The notes under the pieces: generated by a model
What the model was told of the DNA's origin: nothing
Databases searched by the model: none
What the model saw: only the letters and a program-made list of their open reading frames with translations
Shown: positions 24,431 through 32,720 of the stretch, piece after piece
Layout: the number at the start of each line of letters is the position of its first letter
How positions within the stretch are numbered: the first letter of the stretch is position 1
Position numbers and translations under genes: made by a program
From: Sporosarcina luteola
GTDB taxonomy: Bacteria > Bacillota > Bacilli > Bacillales_A > Planococcaceae
Length of the DNA: 64,000 bases
Reading direction: 5' to 3'
Assembly (NCBI RefSeq): GCF_023715245.1
Contig: NZ_JAMBNV010000001.1
Span: forward strand, 682,001-746,000

Positions 24431-25876
24431 ATGGTTGTGGGGGAAATCAGTCAACAAAGAAACCTCGTTATTATAGGCGGCGGGCCGGGTGGCTACACTG
24501 CCGCAATACGAGCGGCTCAATTAGGGCTTACCGTCACGTTGGTTGAACAGAGCAGCATGGGCGGCGTCTGTTTGAACGAAGGGTGCATACCGTCTAAAGT
24601 TTTTACACATGCGGCAGGGAAACGCTCTGAAACAGTTCATTTGAGAGAGATTGGAATTGGCGAAGGCGAGGACACGTTCAATTTACAAACGTTACAATCC
24701 TATAAAACAAAGGTAATCGATGGGCTCAGAGCCGGCGTTGAACGTCTATGCCAGGAAAATAAAATTGAAATCATCCGTGGGAAAGCTACATTCACCTCTG
24801 TAGATAGAATCGGCGTAGAAAATGGGCATCAGTTCGACATTTATGAATTTAAACAAGCAATCATAGCAACTGGAAGTTCGCAGGTCCTGCCATCTATTTT
24901 GAAGGAAAAAGGAAATCGGATTCTGCTGTCCCGGGAGGTCTTCGAGCTTGAAGAAGTGCCGGAACATCTACTTGTGCTAGGACACGACACGATTGCACTT
25001 GAAGTGGCTTCCAGCTATGCAGCCTTTGGAGCGAAGGTCAGTATTCTTCTACCGGAAAATACTGGCCTTCCATTTGATGAATCAGTCAATAAAGAACTGT
25101 TGCGGATTTGTAAAAAGAGGAAAATAAACGTCGTCAAAGATGCAGATATAGTTACTGTAACTGAGCAGGATAACGGAATTACAATTGTATGTAAGACCGG
25201 GAAGGACGTGCATGAAACAATACATGGGTCGGATCTATTCATTTCCGAAGGAAGGAAACCAAATCTGGCTCCGTTAGGCATCAACCGCTTCGGAATTGAA
25301 TTGACAGCTGAAGGTTTCGTCAAAGTGGACGGGAATATGCAATCGTCAATCCCATCCATTTATGCGATTGGTGATGTGACGGAAGGGCCGCTTCTTGCGG
25401 TTAAGGCAATCAAACAGGGGAAAGTGGCCGCCGAAGCAATTGCCGGAGGAAAACCGGAAGCTGATCTTACTTTCTTGCCAATTGTAGCTCATACACTACC
25501 GCCAGTTGCTTCCGTCGGTCTTACGGAGAAACAAGCACGTGATTTTGAAATCGATGTTCGCGTCAGTCAATTTGCACTTGGAGGGAATGGCTATGCGGCA
25601 ATCACCGGCAAAAAAGACGGATTTGTCAAAGTGATTTCTGATTCAACGACAGATCTCGTAGTGGGGATTCATATGATAGGGGATGGAGCCATTGAAATGT
25701 CGGGCTCTTTTGTCCAGTTGTTGGAGATGGCGGCGAAAGAAGAAGATATAACATTTCCGACGTATGCACATCCGAGCTACAATGAAGGGCTGCTAGAAGC
25801 GGTGGAAGGACTAATCGGACAGGCGATTCATGCTGCCCCAGCCAAGAGAATACCACAAGATTTGTCAAGAAAGTGA
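24431..25876 (+). CDS. Dihydrolipoyl dehydrogenase (E3) with diverged NAD-binding motif
   Basis: 481 residues. FAD motif GGGPGGYTAAIRAAQLG (about 15-31), redox-active disulfide CLNEGCIPSK (Cys near 47 and 52), second FAD motif YAIGDVTEGPLLAVKA, and C-terminal catalytic dyad HPSYNE. Odd point: the NAD-binding Rossmann loop, usually G-G-G-x-I-G-L-E, reads LGHDTIALEVASSYAAFG (about 182-199) and keeps only the first glycine. The protein is otherwise full length, so it may still work with altered cofactor affinity, or may be assisted by another E3. Last gene of the operon. Confidence 0.88.
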   Translation: MVVGEISQQRNLVIIGGGPGGYTAAIRAAQLGLTVTLVEQSSMGGVCLNEGCIPSKVFTHAAGKRSETVHLREIGIGEGEDTFNLQTLQSYKTKVIDGLRAGVERLCQENKIEIIRGKATFTSVDRIGVENGHQFDIYEFKQAIIATGSSQVLPSILKEKGNRILLSREVFELEEVPEHLLVLGHDTIALEVASSYAAFGAKVSILLPENTGLPFDESVNKELLRICKKRKINVVKDADIVTVTEQDNGITIVCKTGKDVHETIHGSDLFISEGRKPNLAPLGINRFGIELTAEGFVKVDGNMQSSIPSIYAIGDVTEGPLLAVKAIKQGKVAAEAIAGGKPEADLTFLPIVAHTLPPVASVGLTEKQARDFEIDVRVSQFALGGNGYAAITGKKDGFVKVISDSTTDLVVGIHMIGDGAIEMSGSFVQLLEMAAKEEDITFPTYAHPSYNEGLLEAVEGLIGQAIHAAPAKRIPQDLSRK

Positions 25877-25888
25877 AGGAGGGGCGGA

Positions 25889-25939
25889 GTGGCACGCTTT
25901 GTTCATAAAATGGACTCTGTGTACGCTCTGAAAGGGTAA
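25889..25939 (+). CDS. Possible 16-residue ORF after E3
   Basis: A strong Shine-Dalgarno (GAAGGAGGGGCGGA) directly precedes GTG 25889, which opens MARFVHKMDSVYALKG and a TAA. The site is too good to ignore, but the peptide has no known relative. It may be the 5' stub of a lost gene or a leader peptide for the ABC operon downstream. Confidence 0.25.
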   Translation: MARFVHKMDSVYALKG

Positions 25940-26002
25940 TGAAAAATTTAACTGTTTCAAATGATGGGATAATCATGTATTATATTCTGTAATATATAGC
26001 TT

Positions 26003-26108
26003 TACAAGTTGGAATATTCAGTTTAGTTAACCTTGGAGCAAAGGATGTCTGCAGCTTGGAAGACGTCTAGCGTGAAATGGTTTTAGACGCTCGTTTGTTC
26101 AACTTGTA
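26003..26108 (+). promoter_or_regulatory. Leader with long-range inverted repeat before the TrpX-type ABC operon
   Basis: TACAAGTTG (26003-26011) is perfectly complementary to CAACTTGTA (26100-26108) and would enclose smaller stems such as AGCGT/ACGCT (around 26069-26091) and GTCT/AGAC (around 26047-26064). It lies 33 nt before the lipoprotein start. It may be a cis-acting RNA or an operator pair; no known riboswitch or T-box signature is visible. Confidence 0.35.
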
Positions 26109-26140
26109 TAGCAATGTAATTGATAATAGGGGGAGAAAGA

Positions 26141-27127
26141 ATGAAGAGAAAATGGAACAAAGCGTTGGCTGCGATTTTTGGTGCTACCCTGCTTCTTTCA
26201 GCATGCGGCACCTCATCAGGGGGAAGTACGACCACTGCTGAAAAAGAAAAGACCTATAAAATCGGTGTCACGCAAATTGTCGAACACCCATCCTTGAACG
26301 CAGCATACGACGGCTTCAAGAAGGCGCTTGAAGATGCAGGAGTTAAAGCTGAATATGATGTTCAAATTGCTCAGGGAGATAACAGTGCAAATACGACGAT
26401 TGCAACTAACCTCGTAAGTTCCGGAGTCGATCTAATTTTTGCAAACTCGACACCAAGTGCACAAGCTGTAGCAGGCGCAACACCAGATATTCCGATTGTT
26501 TTCACTTCGGTAACGGATGCTGTCGGCGCTGAACTCGTTGACTCAATGGAGAGTCCGGGCGGGAACGTAACGGGTACGATTGATAATCATCCCGATGCAA
26601 TTCCAAATACAATGAAGTTCCTTAAAGAGGAATTAGGCGCGAAAAAGGTTGGTATGGTATTCAACTCAGGAGAGGCAAACTCCCGTGCCCAAGTGGATGC
26701 AGTAAAAGAAATGCTGAAAGACATGGATATGACTGTTGTTGAGGCATCTGTTGCTACGTCCGCAGATGTAAAGCAAGCGACAGAATCATTGATTGGCAAA
26801 GTCGATTCTTTATACATCATTACGGATAATACAGTTGTATCTGCACTAGAATCAGTCGTTCAAGTAGCCAATGAACAAAAACTACCAATGATGGTCGGAG
26901 AATTTGACTCTGTAAAACGTGGCGGTTTGGCTGCATATGGATTTGAGTATTATGACATCGGCTATGAAGCGGGTCAAATGGCTGCGAAAATATTAAAAGG
27001 TGAAAGCAAACCTGCTGATTTACCTGTCCAAGTTCCACAAAACTTGAAACTGATCATGAACGAAGATACAGCAACAGCATTGGGACTCTCCATTAAAGAT
27101 GAGTGGAAAGTCGAATTTAGTGAATAA
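26141..27127 (+). CDS. ABC transporter substrate-binding lipoprotein, TrpX family
   Basis: 328 residues from ATG 26141 behind AGGGGGAGAAAG. Lipoprotein signal with lipobox LLSAC (Cys about 21). The body is the ABC_sub_bind (TrpX/YlbA-like) type: YKIGVTQIVEHPSLNAAYDGFKK-like start, SSGVDLIFANSTPSAQA, PIVFTSVTDAVGA, ITDNTVVSALESV. Members in streptococci and other Firmicutes bind aromatic amino acids. Next to phenylalanine dehydrogenase, uptake of L-Phe is the likeliest job; this is inference from family and neighbourhood. Confidence 0.87.
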   Translation: MKRKWNKALAAIFGATLLLSACGTSSGGSTTTAEKEKTYKIGVTQIVEHPSLNAAYDGFKKALEDAGVKAEYDVQIAQGDNSANTTIATNLVSSGVDLIFANSTPSAQAVAGATPDIPIVFTSVTDAVGAELVDSMESPGGNVTGTIDNHPDAIPNTMKFLKEELGAKKVGMVFNSGEANSRAQVDAVKEMLKDMDMTVVEASVATSADVKQATESLIGKVDSLYIITDNTVVSALESVVQVANEQKLPMMVGEFDSVKRGGLAAYGFEYYDIGYEAGQMAAKILKGESKPADLPVQVPQNLKLIMNEDTATALGLSIKDEWKVEFSE

Positions 27128-27144
27128 GTAGGAGATGATTCTTT

Positions 27145-28197
27145 ATGTTTGCATCACTTTTTGGCGCTTTTGAACAAGGAATCATCTTTGCAATCATGGC
27201 ACTCGGAGTGTATTTATCATTTCGAGTGCTGGATTTCCCGGATCTGACGGTGGATGGAAGTTTTGTCTCGGGAGCTGCAGTTGCTGCTACCATGATACTA
27301 TTCGGCTATCATCCAGCCATTGCAACGGCAGTAGCACTTATCGTCGGTTTCATGGCAGGCTGTGTAACGGGACTACTGCATACAAAAGGAAAGATTAATG
27401 CGCTGCTTGCCGGGATCTTAATGATGATTGCTTTGTATTCCATTAATTTGCGCATTATGGGCCTTACAACTGAAAATTCTATTGGTCGCCCTAATATACC
27501 TTTGTTAAATGCGGAGACGCTATTTAGTAAATTTAAAGCGTTTCTAGCTCCACTGGGCATTGATAATGCACTCAATCAATTACTTAGTATGATGGGTGTC
27601 CGCTATTTACCTTCTACTTGGGCAACATTATTCATCGTGGCAATCATCGTTATAATCATTAAATTCATTGTAGATTGGTTCTTGAAAACAGAAGTGGGAC
27701 TAGCGATTCGTGCAACCGGAGACAATAAAAAAATGATAAGGAGCTTATCAGCAAACACGGATACACTCGTCATCATTGGGCTTGGTTTCTCGAATGCGCT
27801 TGTCGCCTTTTCAGGGGCGTTATTCGCGCAATACACAAAGTCTGCCGATATTAGCATGGGAATCGGAATGATTATCATCGGTTTAGCCTCTGTCATTATT
27901 GGTGAAGCAATCTTTGGAACCAAGACAATTGTGCGAACAACGTTAGCGGTTATTGTAGGAGCAATCATTTATAGGATTGTACTAGCGCTTGCGCTGCGGG
28001 TTGATTTTCTTGATACAGGAGATATGAAGTTAATTACAGCAGCAATTGTCATCTGCGCTTTGATTTTACCTCAGTATTTTGAAAAACGGCGTGAAAAGGC
28101 GAGAAAAGCGAGGCGTCACGAAGAACGTTTGGCCGAACGCAATTTTTCTCTCAACAAGGAGGGGAATGCAATTGTTGAAGCTCGAACAAATAAATAA
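27145..28197 (+). CDS. ABC transporter permease of the TrpX-type system
   Basis: 350 residues, ATG behind AGGAGATG. About nine hydrophobic segments of the branched-chain-amino-acid-type permease class (BPD_transp_2-like): LGVYLSFRVLDFPDLTVDGSF near the N-terminus, GLLHTKGKINALLAGILMMIALYSI, and GLGFSNALVAFSGALFAQYTKSAD with MGIGMIIIGLASVIIGE. The C-terminus is a basic, cytosolic tail. It overlaps the ATPase gene by about 26 nt. Confidence 0.9.
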   Translation: MFASLFGAFEQGIIFAIMALGVYLSFRVLDFPDLTVDGSFVSGAAVAATMILFGYHPAIATAVALIVGFMAGCVTGLLHTKGKINALLAGILMMIALYSINLRIMGLTTENSIGRPNIPLLNAETLFSKFKAFLAPLGIDNALNQLLSMMGVRYLPSTWATLFIVAIIVIIIKFIVDWFLKTEVGLAIRATGDNKKMIRSLSANTDTLVIIGLGFSNALVAFSGALFAQYTKSADISMGIGMIIIGLASVIIGEAIFGTKTIVRTTLAVIVGAIIYRIVLALALRVDFLDTGDMKLITAAIVICALILPQYFEKRREKARKARRHEERLAERNFSLNKEGNAIVEARTNK

Positions 28198-28969
28198 AAT
28201 CTTCAATGAAGCAACTCCTGATGAAAAGATTGCGTTAGATGAAATCAATCTCGAGTTGAAATCCGGTGATTTTGTGACCGTAATCGGAAGCAATGGTGCT
28301 GGAAAATCGACAATGTTAAATATGATTTCCGGAGCCCTTACCCCTGACTTCGGGAATATTGAAATTGCGGGTAAAGAAGTTACAAAATTGCCGGAGTATG
28401 TCCGTTCACGAATGATCGGAAGGGTTTTCCAAGATCCGATGGCAGGTACTGCCCCTTCGATGACCATTGAAGAGAACCTGGCAATGGCGTATTCACGGGA
28501 TAAAAAACGAGTGTTGCGGAGAGGTGTTGATAAAAAACGCCGGGAATATTTCCGCAGCTCGCTTGAAACATTGCATTTGAATTTAGAGAATAGGTTGAAT
28601 GCAAAAGTAGGCATGTTATCTGGTGGAGAGCGTCAGGCGCTGTCTTTGCTAATGGCGACATTCACCCAGCCGTCGATTCTGCTGCTAGATGAGCATACAG
28701 CCGCTCTAGACCCATCCCGTGCAGAATTGATTACAAATTTAACAAAACAACTTGTTGAAAAAGATCAATTAACAACGCTGATGATTACACATAATATGCA
28801 ACAGGCACTGGACCTCGGGAACAGACTGATTATGATGGATAAAGGCCAGATAATATTGGAAGTGGGAGCCGAAGATAAGAAGGGACTCACAATTGATAAA
28901 CTGATGTCTGAATTCCAACGCATTCGCGGTGAAAAATTAACGAGTGATAAAGCCTTACTAGTAGTTTGA
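28172..28969 (+). CDS. ABC transporter ATP-binding protein of the TrpX-type system
   Basis: 265 residues if translation begins at TTG 28172 (AAGGAGG 9 nt upstream); an ATG at 28166 is too close to the site, and the frame stays open further upstream inside the permease gene. Walker A GSNGAGKS, Q-loop VFQDPMAGTAPSMT, signature LSGGERQALSLLMA, Walker B ILLLDEHTAALDP, and H-loop MITHNM. Energises the permease. A strong terminator follows. Confidence 0.9.
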   Translation: MLKLEQINKIFNEATPDEKIALDEINLELKSGDFVTVIGSNGAGKSTMLNMISGALTPDFGNIEIAGKEVTKLPEYVRSRMIGRVFQDPMAGTAPSMTIEENLAMAYSRDKKRVLRRGVDKKRREYFRSSLETLHLNLENRLNAKVGMLSGGERQALSLLMATFTQPSILLLDEHTAALDPSRAELITNLTKQLVEKDQLTTLMITHNMQQALDLGNRLIMMDKGQIILEVGAEDKKGLTIDKLMSEFQRIRGEKLTSDKALLVV

Positions 28970-28993
28970 TTAACTAGTTCACGAAACTAATAA

Positions 28994-29044
28994 GGGGCGT
29001 CACAGAAAGTCAGATTTCATGGACTTTCCGGGATGCCCCTTTTT
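28994..29044 (+). terminator. Terminator of the TrpX-type ABC operon
   Basis: A long stem with small mismatches, from GGGGCGTC (28994) through GAAAGTC/GACTTTC to GATGCCCC (29039), then TTTTTT. Confidence 0.9.
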
Positions 29045-29047
29045 GCA

Positions 29048-29470
29048 TCAGCTGTCAGGACTTGCCTCGGTTTCATCCAATGGAATCGGTTTGTAGCCTT
29101 CATATTGTCTTTCAACCGCAATCGGCTCATTGTTGTGTTCTTTTTTCAGCTGCCCGTTGATATAAAGCAGCAAAGCGCCTTCCTGAACAGCATCGAAATA
29201 CCGTTTCGCTTCGTTGTCGGAGAAACCGGCGTCCTTCAGCAAGCGACGTACGTTATGTTCGCCGGCAAGAAACCCCATGAAGTGATTGAAAAGGTTATAC
29301 GGTGAGTCCTCACCTTCTTTCAGCGCATTGCTCCGCAGTTCGTCAATTGCCAAGTCATCCTTCATGACAATATACAAATCCTCTTCCTCCACACCTTCAT
29401 GCTTCAACTCCACTATTTTAGACATCAATCGCTCGCTGTTCGGGAATGATCCGATGAATGTTTTATTCAT
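29048..29470 (-). CDS. Short YflT-domain (GSP17M family) stress protein
   Basis: 140 residues, ATG behind GAGGAGG. Residues 1-108 are the YflT domain (MNKTFIGSFPNSE, EDLYIVMKDD, GEHNVRRLLKDAGFSD, LLLYINGQ), matching the other two copies in this window at equivalent positions. The tail is only about 30 residues, so this is the minimal form of the family. A SigB-type promoter lies at 29505-29530. It is divergent from the coiled-coil gene at 29622. Confidence 0.85.
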   Translation of the reverse strand: MNKTFIGSFPNSERLMSKIVELKHEGVEEEDLYIVMKDDLAIDELRSNALKEGEDSPYNLFNHFMGFLAGEHNVRRLLKDAGFSDNEAKRYFDAVQEGALLLYINGQLKKEHNNEPIAVERQYEGYKPIPLDETEASPDS

Positions 29471-29504
29471 ATTGTTCCTCCTCTACTGTCTTTGTCTTCG
29501 GAAA

Positions 29505-29530
29505 ATACCCTTGTTGGCGGAAAAGGAAAC
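29505..29530 (-). promoter_or_regulatory. SigB-type promoter of the short YflT gene
   Basis: On the minus strand: GTTTCC (29525-29530), 14-nt spacer, GGGTAT (29505-29510), about 35 nt before the start codon. Confidence 0.65.
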
Positions 29531-29621
29531 AAATATGATAATCCTTTCAAGTTAAAATGCGAACAATAGGCGGTCCTGACGACATAGTATAGGAGAAAGA
29601 CTCGGTAGAGGAGCTTGCAAT

Positions 29622-30098
29622 TTGGATAGTTCGAAGATTCATCATAGTGATAAGCCGACCGCTTTTCCGGCGAATCAAGATCGATTCGTCTGGAATCCGC
29701 ATATGGAATTCATCAAGAGCCAAAGTGCGGTCAATGCGCAGCTTTTGACTGCGGTCGAAAAGTTGGAAAAAGTTTGTTGCAAAATATTAGATAATGTTTC
29801 TAACCAACAGCATGTCCATCGGAACCGCTATCTTCATTTGCGGGACAGGATTTGGGAAGTTCATGAAAAGTTGAGATCAGAATCAATCAGGCAGGAAGCC
29901 ATACGTGAAGAGATCGGGAAACAAGGGCAAGCCGTTTTCCGCTTGCGCAAAAGCTTTCAAAACCACCGGATGTCGATGCGCCAATTCACGATCCACCAAT
30001 ACGATGATCTGCATGATGTGCTAGACATGCTCGAGCGGATTAATGCGAACCATGAGCAGATACTTGCAAACCAACAGTTCAATTCGGGCGACGAGTGA
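29622..30098 (+). CDS. Small coiled-coil protein of unknown function
   Basis: 158 residues, TTG start with GAGGAG about 9 nt upstream. Not recognised. No signal peptide or membrane helix. Residues about 30-150 are strongly helical with heptad-like spacing (MEFIKSQSAVNAQLLTAVEKLE, LHLRDRIWEVHEKLRSE, QYDDLHDVLDMLERINANHEQ), so an extended or dimeric helical protein is likely. Two adjacent cysteines (VCCKIL) lie near residue 52. It stands alone between divergent and convergent stress-type genes with its own terminator. Confidence 0.65.
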   Translation: MDSSKIHHSDKPTAFPANQDRFVWNPHMEFIKSQSAVNAQLLTAVEKLEKVCCKILDNVSNQQHVHRNRYLHLRDRIWEVHEKLRSESIRQEAIREEIGKQGQAVFRLRKSFQNHRMSMRQFTIHQYDDLHDVLDMLERINANHEQILANQQFNSGDE

Positions 30099-30126
30099 AT
30101 CGTCCCCGAGTTGAACTTATTTTATG
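30076..30126 (+). terminator. Terminator overlapping the end of the coiled-coil gene
   Basis: AGTTCAA-TCGGG-GACG (from 30076) pairs with CGTC-CCGA-TTGAACT (to 30117) with small mismatches. The stop codon lies within the hairpin, and only a weak T-rich tail follows. Confidence 0.65.
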
Positions 30127-30389
30127 GTTCCCCCTCCAATTGTCTCGATTTCGAGAATTAATTAAGGACAACCAAGCACACGTCCTATATGTCGAGAAAT
30201 TATAGTAATACAGTATAAGGACCCTTGAAAAACAGATGGGATTTGATAACGTCAAGGAGGTGAACAAGCCATTAGTTACACATCTGGTAAAAAATATTAT
30301 AGAGAATCGGGCAGAGACAGCATCCTTGCCAATTTAATCCCTTCATCAAGCGGTCGAAAACGTAGTAACTACGCATCATCTCAACACGA

Positions 30390-30421
30390 AAAAGTGTCTC
30401 ACCCCAAATTTAGACACTTTT
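30390..30421. terminator. Bidirectional hairpin in the intergenic region before the third YflT gene
   Basis: A 10-bp stem AAAAGTGTCT/AGACACTTTT with a 12-nt loop. The stretch 30127-30389 otherwise holds AGGAGG at 30255, a poorly supported ORF lacking a normal start codon, and a small palindrome at 30362-30372. Confidence 0.55.
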
Positions 30422-30427
30422 AACACA

Positions 30428-30461
30428 GAAAAACCCGCAGAGCATTTCCACCTCTGCGGGT
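30428..30461 (-). terminator. Terminator of the YflT-DUF2382 gene
   Basis: A 10-bp perfect stem ACCCGCAGAG/CTCTGCGGGT (30433-30461), followed on the minus strand by TTTTTC. Confidence 0.88.
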
Positions 30462-30479
30462 CCATATTGTTCCGCTTAC

Positions 30480-31538
30480 TTAAAAGCGTTCGTCATCCCA
30501 TTTCTTGCGCATCGTAAGCTCATCGACAAATTCATCTTGTACATCAACTTCACCTGATTGCTCAAAATGAGCTTCTTCGCGTCTAATGGTTTCATTTACT
30601 GATTCTGTATCTGCGACTTGTCGTTTTCCAACGACGATTTCCTCCGTAACATACGGCTTTTTAGTCACTTCCAAGCGTTCCTCAGTTATCGGGACGCGGA
30701 TCGTTTCTTCATCCTGCATCATTTTGAATTCATCAACATCCGATTCGTACTCATTGACAGGACGGCGTTCAACGTAAACTTCTTCACGCATTACAGGGAC
30801 ATCGAAGGACTGTTCTTCTTCAACGACGTCCTTGTGAAGTGTGACTTCGCCTCTTTCGACCTCTTCTTTGTCCACGCTGAGTCGCTCTTCACGCAAGCGC
30901 ATTTTTTCCTCTTGCATCTTCCTATCGAATTGACTCGTTTCATTTAAGTTGTTCGTATATCCATACGCGCTGTTCGGAGGTGTTTCATAGTCAGACTGGC
31001 TGCGCAGCGCTTCACCACCGACTCTCCCGAAAGTATCATTGGATCCTTCGTATAAATTGGAATCTTGGAATGCTGCAGATGTTGCATCATAGTGAGATCG
31101 ATTCAATTCATTTTCCTCAAACTCGGAAACGCGGTTTGCGCCTAAGTTCGGATCGACGCCAACATCAGCAACGCCGAATCGTTCGCTACTATTCGTATGA
31201 AGTCGATTTAATTCGCCTTCATCGACATACAGTAGCTTCCCGCCATTTTGAATTTCAGTATAATAATTGTCCATGTCGCCATCAGCGACGCCGGCTTCAT
31301 GCAACATGCTGCGGACATGATTTTCACCGGTCAGGAAATTCATGAAACGGTCAAACCATGATTCCGGGGCCGTCTGTACATCCCCGTATTTCATTCCTTG
31401 GAACATCGTCACATCTGAATCATCTTGCGCAATGACATAGATATTTTCTCCATCGATTCCTTGAGTTTTCAAGTCATCTATTTTCGTCATCAATTCCGAG
31501 TCGTTGTGATACATACCGATAAATTTTTTATCATTCAT
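30480..31538 (-). CDS. YflT-domain stress protein with C-terminal DUF2382 (YsnF/AvaK) domain
   Basis: 352 residues, ATG behind AAGGAGAG. Residues 1-110: YflT domain (KKFIGMYHNDSELM, ENIYVIAQDDSDV, GENHVRSMLHEAGV, KLLYVDEGE). Residues about 215-345: DUF2382, with two pseudo-repeats of the type 'LREERLSVDKEEVERGEV.LHKDVVEEE....VPVMREEVYVERRPV'. The same two modules occur in B. subtilis YsnF-like general-stress proteins. The middle is acidic and disordered. Function is unknown; SigB control is supported by the promoter at 31582-31606. Confidence 0.88.
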   Translation of the reverse strand: MNDKKFIGMYHNDSELMTKIDDLKTQGIDGENIYVIAQDDSDVTMFQGMKYGDVQTAPESWFDRFMNFLTGENHVRSMLHEAGVADGDMDNYYTEIQNGGKLLYVDEGELNRLHTNSSERFGVADVGVDPNLGANRVSEFEENELNRSHYDATSAAFQDSNLYEGSNDTFGRVGGEALRSQSDYETPPNSAYGYTNNLNETSQFDRKMQEEKMRLREERLSVDKEEVERGEVTLHKDVVEEEQSFDVPVMREEVYVERRPVNEYESDVDEFKMMQDEETIRVPITEERLEVTKKPYVTEEIVVGKRQVADTESVNETIRREEAHFEQSGEVDVQDEFVDELTMRKKWDDERF

Positions 31539-31581
31539 GTTATATCTCTCCTTCTCTATAATTGATGGTACAGTCTTTTAA

Positions 31582-31606
31582 ATACCCATTCTGACAGGAT
31601 GGAAAC
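31582..31606 (-). promoter_or_regulatory. SigB-type promoter of the YflT-DUF2382 gene
   Basis: On the minus strand: GTTTCC (31601-31606), 13-nt spacer, GGGTAT (31582-31587), about 43 nt upstream of the start. Confidence 0.7.
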
Positions 31607-31681
31607 TTCCCTGAATGAAAGACCTACTATGCAATTAATTATGAATAGAATATTATTAGTAGAGCAGGGGGGAGAATTTTC

Positions 31682-32713
31682 ATGCAGAAGAAAATAATAG
31701 CTTTCATAATGATATTTTGTTTATTCATCACTTTCAACGATCCGTCGGCGGCTAGAGTAATAGATGAATCGGGCACCAAGCAATCCGGAAAAGCCGCTCC
31801 AGTGCACTATGCAATCAGCGTTCCGGTGACGAACGTGTGGCGTGTGCCGAATAAGACACGTAAAATCGATGCGGTTTCCATAGTCGCGATGCCGGATATG
31901 GCGAAGTGGACGAAAGGTCTGACAGTTGCGGAGAAGAATTGGCTGATCGGTCGGACCGATACGCAAGCTCTATACGGGGATGAAGTTGAAGTGTTAAAGT
32001 CGAGCGGGGACTGGCTCTATATTGCAGTGGTCGACCAGTTTAATAAAGGCCAGGCGAAAGGCTACGAGGGATGGGTGCCTAAATTGCATGTAAAAGCTTA
32101 TTCTCCCGGTGAGGGCGGTTCGGAAATCGCGGTCGTCACTACGAAAATTTCTTCCTTATATAATAAACCAAAACTTCATGATAACTATAAATTCATCGAT
32201 ATCAGCTATACCACGATACTCCAAGTTGTGAAGGAGGAAAGGGAGTGGCTGCAAGTACAGACGAAAACTGACGGCTTGAAATATGTCCGCAAGAAGGAAT
32301 TCAAAGTTTACAAGGACTTTGCATCCATTCCGAAGCCGACACAAAAGGAGCTTGTCGACAGCGCGAAGCAATATATCGGCCTGCCGTATTTGTGGGCGGG
32401 TGTATCAGCGTATGGATTTGATTGTTCGGGATTGATGTATTCGGTCTATAAAAATCACGGCATCCTCATCCCCCGCGATTCATCCGTCCAAGCAACACAA
32501 GGGACCGCGGTGAAACGTAAGGACTTGCAGCCCGGTGATCTCCTGTTTTTCGCGCATGATAAAGGAAAAGGGAAAGTGTATCACGTCTCGATGTATATCG
32601 GCGGCGGCAATATGGTGCACGCCCCGAACTCATCACGCAAAGTCGAAATTGTGAGCATCAACTCAGGCACGTATAAAACAAATTACGCCGGCGCCCGTAG
32701 ATACTTGAAATGA
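31682..32713 (+). CDS. Secreted NlpC/P60 (C40) endopeptidase with SH3-like domains
   Basis: 343 residues, ATG behind GGGGGGAG. Signal peptide 1-24 (MQKKIIAFIMIFCLF...SAA). Two SH3-like regions (about 38-135 and 145-210) precede a C40 cysteine-peptidase domain (about 220-343): YLWAGVSAYGFDCSGLMYSV with the nucleophile Cys, HVSMYIGGGNMVHAP with the catalytic His and the third polar residue. This layout is that of gamma-D-Glu-diamino-acid endopeptidases such as YkfC, cutting stem peptides of peptidoglycan fragments. It is monocistronic with its own hairpin. Confidence 0.9.
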   Translation: MQKKIIAFIMIFCLFITFNDPSAARVIDESGTKQSGKAAPVHYAISVPVTNVWRVPNKTRKIDAVSIVAMPDMAKWTKGLTVAEKNWLIGRTDTQALYGDEVEVLKSSGDWLYIAVVDQFNKGQAKGYEGWVPKLHVKAYSPGEGGSEIAVVTTKISSLYNKPKLHDNYKFIDISYTTILQVVKEEREWLQVQTKTDGLKYVRKKEFKVYKDFASIPKPTQKELVDSAKQYIGLPYLWAGVSAYGFDCSGLMYSVYKNHGILIPRDSSVQATQGTAVKRKDLQPGDLLFFAHDKGKGKVYHVSMYIGGGNMVHAPNSSRKVEIVSINSGTYKTNYAGARRYLK

Positions 32714-32720
32714 AATGAAA

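Noticed and set aside
30271-30423. 50-codon frame (ISYTSGKKYYRESG...) after a good AGGAGG at 30255
   Set aside because: The only codon at the right distance is ATT, the frame is closed by TAA just upstream, and its end runs into the hairpin at 30390-30421. Without conservation data this is too weak to call a gene.
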